From assembly GCA_027858555.1 (NCBI GenBank), contig JAQICP010000445.1, positions 1 to 10,915 on the forward strand: a DNA stretch of 10,915 bases, in the 5' to 3' direction. Below are positions 6,194 to 10,915 of the stretch, in pieces. The notes beneath the pieces were generated by a model. It did no database searches. It worked only from the letters and a program-made list of their open reading frames with translations, and was not told where the DNA came from. The DNA is from Vallitaleaceae bacterium (lineage in GTDB: Bacteria > Bacillota > Clostridia > Lachnospirales > Vallitaleaceae). Numbering within the stretch: the stretch's first letter is position 1; each line of letters opens with the position of its first letter. A program made the translations under genes and the position numbers.

Positions 6194-7738
6194 ATGAGAA
6201 AAAAACCAACAGTATTAATGATTTTAGATGGACTTGGTCTGAATGACAAGACTGAAGGCAATGCTGTCAAGCTTGGTAATACACCGGTTATTGACGGCCT
6301 GATGAAGGATTACCCATATGTAAAGGGTTATGCCAGTGGACTCGATGTAGGCTTGCCTGATGGCCAAATGGGCAACTCAGAAGTGGGTCACCTCAACATT
6401 GGTGCAGGAAGAATCGTCTATCAAGAACTGACAAGAATATCAAAGGCCATTGTCGATGGTGACTTTTTTGACAATGAAGCATTTTTAACAGGCATCAATA
6501 ATTGCAAAACTAATAACACAGCCCTTCATTTATTTGGGTTGTTATCAGATGGTGGTGTTCATAGTCATAACACCCATCTATATGCGTTACTCGAACTTGC
6601 AAAAAAGCATGACTGCAAGGAAGTGTATGTACATTGCTTCTTAGACGGTAGAGATACACCACCAAGATCTGGAAAAGATTTTGTTGCTGAATTACAAAGC
6701 AAGATGGATGAGATCGGTGTTGGTAAGATAGCAACAGTGATGGGACGTTACTATGCTATGGATAGAGATAACAGATGGGAAAGAGTTCAATTAGCATATG
6801 ATGCCATGGTGCTTGGAGAAGGCGAAAAGGCCTCAAGCGGTGTTGACGGGGTTGCTCAGTCTTATGCCCATGATGTGAACGATGAATTTGTACTGCCGAC
6901 TGTTGTTATGGAAGACGGTAAACCAGTTGGTATGATTAAAGAGAAGGATACAGTGATCTTCTTTAATTTCAGACCAGATAGAGCGAGACAGATATCAAGA
7001 GCTTTTTGTATTGAAGATTTTGATCATTTCAAAAGAGCAAAGGGATTCATACCATTAACATTTGTTTGTTTTAATGAATACGACATCACTATTCCTAACA
7101 CTGTTATCGCATATACAAAGACACGCTTAAGCGATACGTTAGGTGAGTATATTTCAGGCAAAGGATTAACACAACTTCGATTGGCTGAGACTGAAAAATA
7201 TGCCCACGTGACATTCTTCTTCAATGGCGGTGTTGAAAAACCCAATAAAGGTGAGGAAAGAATCTTAATTCCTTCTCCTAAAGTAGCAACTTATGACTTG
7301 CAACCAGAAATGAGTGCTTTTGAGGTAAAAGATGAATTAGTTAAGGCAATCAAAGGTCAAAACTATGATTTGATTGTGGTTAACTTTGCGAATCCTGACA
7401 TGGTCGGACATACAGGTATTATTTCAGCAGCAATAAAGGCTGTAGAAACAGTTGATACATGTGTTGGAGAAGCAATAAAAGCCCTTCTTGAAGTTGACGG
7501 CCAGTTATTCTTATGTGCTGACCATGGTAATTCAGAGCAATTGGTAGATTACGAGACACACCAGCCCTTTACAGCTCACACAATCAATCCTGTGCCATTT
7601 GTATTGGTTAACGCAGGTGACAGTGTCAGTCTTAGAGAAGGTGGCGTTTTAGCAGATATAGCGCCTACGTTATTGGATTTGATGGCGATTGACATGCCTC
7701 CAGCAATGACGGGTAAAAGTTTACTGATAAGAGGTTAG
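6194..7738 (+). CDS. gpmI: 2,3-bisphosphoglycerate-independent phosphoglycerate mutase
   Basis: Converts 3-phosphoglycerate to 2-phosphoglycerate through a phosphoserine intermediate, using two Mn2+ ions; it belongs to the alkaline phosphatase superfamily. The 514 residues match the usual length (about 510). Visible active-site residues are Asp12 (MILDGLG), the phosphorylated Ser62 (MGNSEVGHLNIGAGR), His123 (SDGGVHSH), RD at 153-154 (FLDGRDTPP), Arg185 and Arg191 (GRYYAMDRDNRW), Arg260 and Arg263 (NFRPDRARQ), Lys335, Asp402 and His406 (NPDMVGHTG), Asp443 and His444 (ADHGNSEQ) and His462. All expected positions are filled, so it should be active. ATG 6194 follows AAGGAGA (6182-6188) at 5 bases. 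It lies between terminators (5888-5926 and 7801-7835) and so is probably a single-gene unit with its own promoter, rather than a distal gene of the cggR operon. Confidence 0.98.
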   Translation: MRKKPTVLMILDGLGLNDKTEGNAVKLGNTPVIDGLMKDYPYVKGYASGLDVGLPDGQMGNSEVGHLNIGAGRIVYQELTRISKAIVDGDFFDNEAFLTGINNCKTNNTALHLFGLLSDGGVHSHNTHLYALLELAKKHDCKEVYVHCFLDGRDTPPRSGKDFVAELQSKMDEIGVGKIATVMGRYYAMDRDNRWERVQLAYDAMVLGEGEKASSGVDGVAQSYAHDVNDEFVLPTVVMEDGKPVGMIKEKDTVIFFNFRPDRARQISRAFCIEDFDHFKRAKGFIPLTFVCFNEYDITIPNTVIAYTKTRLSDTLGEYISGKGLTQLRLAETEKYAHVTFFFNGGVEKPNKGEERILIPSPKVATYDLQPEMSAFEVKDELVKAIKGQNYDLIVVNFANPDMVGHTGIISAAIKAVETVDTCVGEAIKALLEVDGQLFLCADHGNSEQLVDYETHQPFTAHTINPVPFVLVNAGDSVSLREGGVLADIAPTLLDLMAIDMPPAMTGKSLLIRG

Positions 7739-7800
7739 ATAACATAGGTAGAGAAGGTTCAAAATAGTAATATAATGTTAGGTATAGTTTAGTATATTAG

Positions 7801-7835
7801 AACAGGTCTAGATTTCATCTGGACCTGTTTTTTTT
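7801..7835 (+). terminator. rho-independent terminator after gpmI
   Basis: AACAGGTCTAGA (7801-7812) pairs with TCTGGACCTGTT (7818-7829) over 12 positions with one G-U pair, around the loop TTTCA, then six more T's. This is a very strong terminator, about 60 bases after the gpmI stop. Confidence 0.9.
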
Positions 7836-7890
7836 GGTCTTTGTCGATGTTCAAGGGACATATCAATCAAGCAATCAGTGTTCCAAACAG

Positions 7891-7932
7891 AGGTATCTGA
7901 ATGCTGGTATCTGAACGCAGGTATCAGAGCAC
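7891..7932 (+). repeat. three tandem imperfect 14-bp repeats
   Basis: The units are AGGTATCTGAATGC, TGGTATCTGAACGC and AGGTATCAGAGCAC, head to tail with no spacer. The core GGTATC is invariant; units 1 and 2 differ at two positions, and unit 3 is more diverged. Because unit 3 carries TCAGA where units 1 and 2 carry TCTGA, it can also pair with either of them as a hairpin. Regularly spaced direct repeats before a gene can be a binding array for a regulator, but no known family is recognised. Confidence 0.7.
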
Positions 7933-7956
7933 CATAGCTGTATTGGATCATTTACC

Positions 7957-7971
7957 CATATCACTGATATG
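7957..7971. repeat. perfect palindrome upstream of the MFS gene
   Basis: CATATCA and TGATATG are perfect 7-base arms around one C. The form is that of a dimeric operator. It lies 24 bases after the tandem repeats and shares the TATC core with them. No regulator gene is next to it. Confidence 0.5.
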
Positions 7972-8154
7972 CATTGAGTTGAAATAACTGTTCATAAATA
8001 GTCAAGATAAAGGTGTTTTTAATGAAACATAGCATAATTTTGTAAAAAAATATCTTATTTCACTAGATATTCAGTTAGTGTTTGTAGTACAATTATATGT
8101 GGCATATTTATTCAGCTATGAGGGCTGGTAGTATTTTTATGAGAGAGGGGATAT

Positions 8155-9390
8155 ATGAATCTTAGTTTATTTAGAAACAGAAATTTTACGCTTATAGTGT
8201 TTGGCAAGTTTGTATCAATCATTGGTACTCAGATGCAGAATTTTGCGCTTAGTTTATATGTATTGGCTGAGACTGGATCAGCTGCCAAGTTTTCAATTCT
8301 ACTTAGTTTTAATTTTATTCCACATATACTTTTCGGTGTAATCGGTGGTGTGGTTGCCGATAATGTGAGCAAGAAAAAAATATTGGTTATAGCAGATACT
8401 TTATGCGGGGTATTAACCCTGGCATTTTTGAGCTATACCTATTTTGTTACTTTTAGTTATCTATTAGCTTGTGTGCTGGTTTTTTCATTAGCGACTATTA
8501 ATGTCTTTTTTTCACCAGCCATCGATGCACTTATACCAATTTCAGTTGGTAAAGACTATATTTTACCGGCTAATTCAATTAATCGATGTGTCTTGAATAT
8601 CGGTAAATTGGTAGCACCTCTATTAGCGGGCATATTTTACCCTTTAGTAGGGCTTACGATTCTATTAATGATAGATGGGGTGAGTTTTCTTTTATCTGCA
8701 TTTTCTGAACTTTTCATCATTCCAGAAAAAGACCAAGAGCATTTGACAAAATTCAATATTAAAGAGGTTTATAGCGGTTTGATCAGTGGCATCAGTTATG
8801 TCTGGCATAACAACGCAATAAAACATCTGCTTAGTATCAATTTCATATTTAATTTCTTTTTATACCCTATGTTTGCGATCATGGTACCATTTGTACTCAA
8901 GGTAGTTATGGGTGTGTCGGCGTTTCAATTCGGATTATCCATATCAATCTACACAGCAGGGGTAGCGCTGGGTATCATGTTCATGAAAAAGCGTAATGAA
9001 AAAACATTTTTACTTAAAAAATTTAGTCTTGGTACCATTGTGCTCAGTATCATTACCTTCATTATCGGTGTGATATTCCTATCAGTTGGTAGCATACCGA
9101 TGATTGTGTCGTATGTGTTATTAGTTAGCAGTAATTTTGCATTTGGATATTTCATCGTTTACTGGGCACTACCATCTATGTCATTTTACCAACTTGTAAC
9201 ACCTAAGGATAAAATTGGCCGGGTCATGGGTGTGGAAAACATGAATGAAAAATTAGGATGCGTCCTTGGACAGCTTACGATTGGTGTATTAAGTGATTGG
9301 TTAATGCCGGGAATTATAGTCATTTTCTCAGCAATGATATTAATGACAGCATCTTTAGTCAGTTATAGAATAATCAATAGGGACACATAG
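8155..9390 (+). CDS. MFS transporter, drug-efflux (MFS_3/DHA3-like) type
   Basis: A 411-residue, strongly hydrophobic inner-membrane protein with roughly 12 predicted transmembrane segments, the usual size for the major facilitator superfamily. The loop between helices 2 and 3 carries a degenerate motif A, GGVVADNVSKKKIL (64-77), typical of proton-driven antiporters. The N-terminal half (FGKFVSIIGTQMQNFALSLYV, then SPAIDALIP at 120-128 and NSINRCVLNIGKLVAPLLAG at 140-159) resembles the MefA/EntS-like exporter group, so efflux of a small molecule is likely; the substrate cannot be deduced. ATG 8155 is preceded by GAGAGGGG, close at 4 bases. It sits between gpmI and eno, where no transporter is usually found, with a strong terminator before it, so it is likely an insertion into the glycolytic gene order. 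Its base composition does not obviously differ from its neighbours. Confidence 0.85.
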   Translation: MNLSLFRNRNFTLIVFGKFVSIIGTQMQNFALSLYVLAETGSAAKFSILLSFNFIPHILFGVIGGVVADNVSKKKILVIADTLCGVLTLAFLSYTYFVTFSYLLACVLVFSLATINVFFSPAIDALIPISVGKDYILPANSINRCVLNIGKLVAPLLAGIFYPLVGLTILLMIDGVSFLLSAFSELFIIPEKDQEHLTKFNIKEVYSGLISGISYVWHNNAIKHLLSINFIFNFFLYPMFAIMVPFVLKVVMGVSAFQFGLSISIYTAGVALGIMFMKKRNEKTFLLKKFSLGTIVLSIITFIIGVIFLSVGSIPMIVSYVLLVSSNFAFGYFIVYWALPSMSFYQLVTPKDKIGRVMGVENMNEKLGCVLGQLTIGVLSDWLMPGIIVIFSAMILMTASLVSYRIINRDT

Positions 9391-9399
9391 TACAACCTA

Positions 9400-9414
9400 T
9401 ATACCATGGGTATA
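9400..9414 (+). repeat. small palindrome after the MFS gene
   Basis: TATACC and GGTATA are perfect 6-base arms around ATG, beginning 10 bases after the MFS stop codon. There is no T-run, so it is at best a weak RNA end or an operator; no function is assigned. Confidence 0.35.
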
Positions 9415-9486
9415 AAGACTGAACTGATTCTCTAGATTTCAAACTTGAAGAGTATTATACTATTATTAGGAAAGATGAAATATTAA

Positions 9487-9501
9487 TGAGAACAATTCTC
9501 A
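9487..9501. promoter_or_regulatory. Fur-box-like palindrome upstream of the eno promoter
   Basis: TGAGAACAATTCTCA has perfect 6-base arms around CAA. It differs at one position from TGAGAATNATTCTCA, a common form of the 7-1-7 Fur-family box. It ends 6 bases before the eno -35 box. Binding by a Fur-family protein is inferred; Fur control of enolase would be unusual. Confidence 0.4.
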
Positions 9502-9507
9502 AATAGC

Positions 9508-9535
9508 TTGTTAATTTTGTGCTATCTGTTATAAT
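9508..9535 (+). promoter_or_regulatory. sigma-A-type promoter of eno
   Basis: TTGTTA (9508-9513) and a perfect TATAAT (9530-9535) are 16 bases apart, and TGT immediately before the -10 makes it an extended -10. Transcription would start near 9542, giving a leader of about 63 bases. Together with the absence of a link to gpmI, this shows that eno is transcribed on its own. Confidence 0.75.
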
Positions 9536-9604
9536 AATAGGTAGAAAGCATTATGCGATTTAATTATGAAACTAATCGTTAAATTCAAAAAAAGGAGAGA
9601 AATT

Positions 9605-10915
9605 ATGAAGAATTTTTATGAAATTACAGATGTATACGCAAGAGAAATTATGGATTCAAGAGGCAACCCAACAATCGAGGTTGAGGTAACAGTAGATGAT
9701 GATGTTATTGGTCGTGCAGCCGTTCCTTCGGGTGCATCAACAGGTGCCTTTGAGGCTGTGGAACTCAGAGATAATGCTGAGAGGTACATGGGTAAAGGTG
9801 TTGAAACAGCTGTAGAGAATGTTAATACAATTATTGCAGAGGCTTTGATAGGTCTTAATGCAATTGATCAAAATGAAATCGACAGCATTATGATAGAACT
9901 TGATGGGACACCTAATAAAGCCAACTTGGGCGCTAATGCGATACTTGGTGTGTCTATGGCAGTTGCTAAAGCTGCAGCCGCAGCAACCGGTGTCTCTTTA
10001 TATCAGTACTTGGGCGGATTTAATGCCAATGTATTGCCAGTACCTATGATGAACATCTTAAATGGTGGTGAGCATGCAGATAATACAGTGGACTTTCAAG
10101 AATTTATGATTATGCCTGTTGGGGCAGAAAGCTTTAAAGAAGGACTTAGAATGTGCGCCGAGATCTATCACACATTGAAGAAAGTGCTTAGTGAAAAAGG
10201 ACTTGCTACTGCTATCGGTGATGAAGGTGGTTTTGCACCTGACCTCGCTTCTCCAGAAGAAGCTATTGAAGTTATACTTTCAGCTGTTGAAAGAGCTGGT
10301 TACAAACCAAGTGAAGATATCCGAATAGCTATGGATGTGGCGGCTTCAGAATTATATAATAAAGAAGACGGCAAATACCATTTTAAAGGCGAAAGCAAGA
10401 TGGTTGGAAAAGAAATCACTAGAACAGCTGACGAGATGGTGGACTATTATGAGCGCTTGGTTGATGCATATCCAATCATATCAATTGAAGATGGTTTAGA
10501 TGAAGATGACTGGGATGGCTGGAAGAAATTAACAGAACGTTTAGGTAAGAGAATTCAATTAGTTGGAGATGATTTATTTGTTACCAATACAGATAGGTTA
10601 GCAAGAGGTATTGATGAAGGTATTGCCAATTCGATTTTAGTTAAAGTAAATCAGATCGGCACATTGACTGAGACGTTTGAAGCGATTGAGATGGCTAACA
10701 AAGCTGGATATACAGCGGTTGTATCTCATAGATCAGGAGAAACAGAAGATACTATTATAGCTGATATATCAGTGGCTGTTAATGCGGGACAGATTAAAAC
10801 TGGCGCGCCTTGTAGATCTGACAGAGTTGCCAAGTATAATCAACTGCTCAGAATTGAAGAAGAATTAGAGTTAAATCCGCAGTATTTAGGTCTTGATTCA
10901 TGGTACAATTTGAAG
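9605..10915 (+). CDS. eno: enolase (phosphopyruvate hydratase), reaching the right edge
   Basis: Dehydrates 2-phosphoglycerate to phosphoenolpyruvate, the step after GpmI. The frame is open for 437 codons to the last base of the window with no stop seen. Family members are about 430-435 residues and end in a motif like FYNL(K/N)K; here the last residues are DSWYNLK, so the stop should lie at or within a few codons past the edge. Catalytic and metal residues are in place: Ser42 loop (PSGASTGAFEA), GGEHADN (154-160), Glu207 (GDEGGFAPD), Asp244 (AMDVAASE), Glu295 (SIEDGL), Asp322 (VGDDLFVTN), Lys347 (LVKVNQIGT), His375-Arg376-Ser377 (SHRSGETEDT) and Lys398 (IKTGAP). ATG 9605 follows AAAGGAGAG. 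It is preceded by its own promoter (9508-9535). Confidence 0.98.
   Translation, partial: MKNFYEITDVYAREIMDSRGNPTIEVEVTVDDDVIGRAAVPSGASTGAFEAVELRDNAERYMGKGVETAVENVNTIIAEALIGLNAIDQNEIDSIMIELDGTPNKANLGANAILGVSMAVAKAAAAATGVSLYQYLGGFNANVLPVPMMNILNGGEHADNTVDFQEFMIMPVGAESFKEGLRMCAEIYHTLKKVLSEKGLATAIGDEGGFAPDLASPEEAIEVILSAVERAGYKPSEDIRIAMDVAASELYNKEDGKYHFKGESKMVGKEITRTADEMVDYYERLVDAYPIISIEDGLDEDDWDGWKKLTERLGKRIQLVGDDLFVTNTDRLARGIDEGIANSILVKVNQIGTLTETFEAIEMANKAGYTAVVSHRSGETEDTIIADISVAVNAGQIKTGAPCRSDRVAKYNQLLRIEEELELNPQYLGLDSWYNLK

Larger units (their letters stand above)
7836..8154. other. long intergenic region upstream of the MFS gene, with repeats
   Basis: About 320 bases without a convincing gene separate the gpmI terminator from the MFS gene (416 bases counted from the gpmI stop). 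It contains the tandem 14-bp repeats at 7891-7932 and a palindrome at 7957-7971. A weak promoter candidate, TTGTAG (8082-8087) and TATTTA (8105-8110) at 17 bases, lies about 45 bases before the MFS start. CACTA (8061-8065) and TAGTG (8076-8080) form a small inverted repeat just before it. A 28-codon frame (7901-7987) has an AGAGG at 7 bases but no other support. Confidence 0.5.

Noticed and set aside
9400..9414. Terminator for the MFS gene
   Set aside because: The 6-bp palindrome has a 3-base loop and no following T-run, so it does not qualify.

Overview
The window is low-GC DNA with short intergenic gaps, strong AGGAGG-type ribosome binding sites and U-tailed hairpin terminators. Its gene set (CggR-type regulator, 2,3-bisphosphoglycerate-independent phosphoglycerate mutase, Na+/phosphate cotransporter with a PhoU tail) points to a Firmicute, most likely an anaerobic Clostridia member. 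That placement is inferred from gene content and style; there is no rRNA or other phylogenetic marker here.

Layout, left to right. (1) A PHP-family phosphatase/phosphoesterase of the HisJ type on the minus strand, cut by the left edge. (2) Divergent from it, a Na+/Pi cotransporter with a C-terminal PhoU-like region, ending in a terminator. (3) cggR, with a good sigma-A-type promoter and a palindrome in its leader. (4) pgk and tpiA, probably one transcript, preceded by a promoter region with a near-consensus CcpA (cre) site and closed by a strong terminator. (5) gpmI after a 317-base gap, with its own strong terminator. (6) A 416-base gap that starts with the gpmI terminator and holds three tandem 14-bp repeats and a palindrome, followed by an MFS exporter-type gene. 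(7) eno, with an extended -10 promoter and a Fur-box-like palindrome upstream, running off the right edge probably at or within a few codons of its stop.

The core is the lower half of glycolysis: 3-phosphoglycerate kinase, triosephosphate isomerase, phosphoglycerate mutase and enolase, next to the regulator that usually senses fructose-1,6-bisphosphate. Two things depart from the usual Firmicute order cggR-gapA-pgk-tpi-gpmI-eno: gapA is missing between cggR and pgk, and an unrelated transporter sits between gpmI and eno. Terminators after tpiA and gpmI also break the classic single operon into separately controlled units. I see no RNA gene, CRISPR array, transposase or defence system. The most interesting signals are regulatory; I do not see convincing evidence of an undescribed system.
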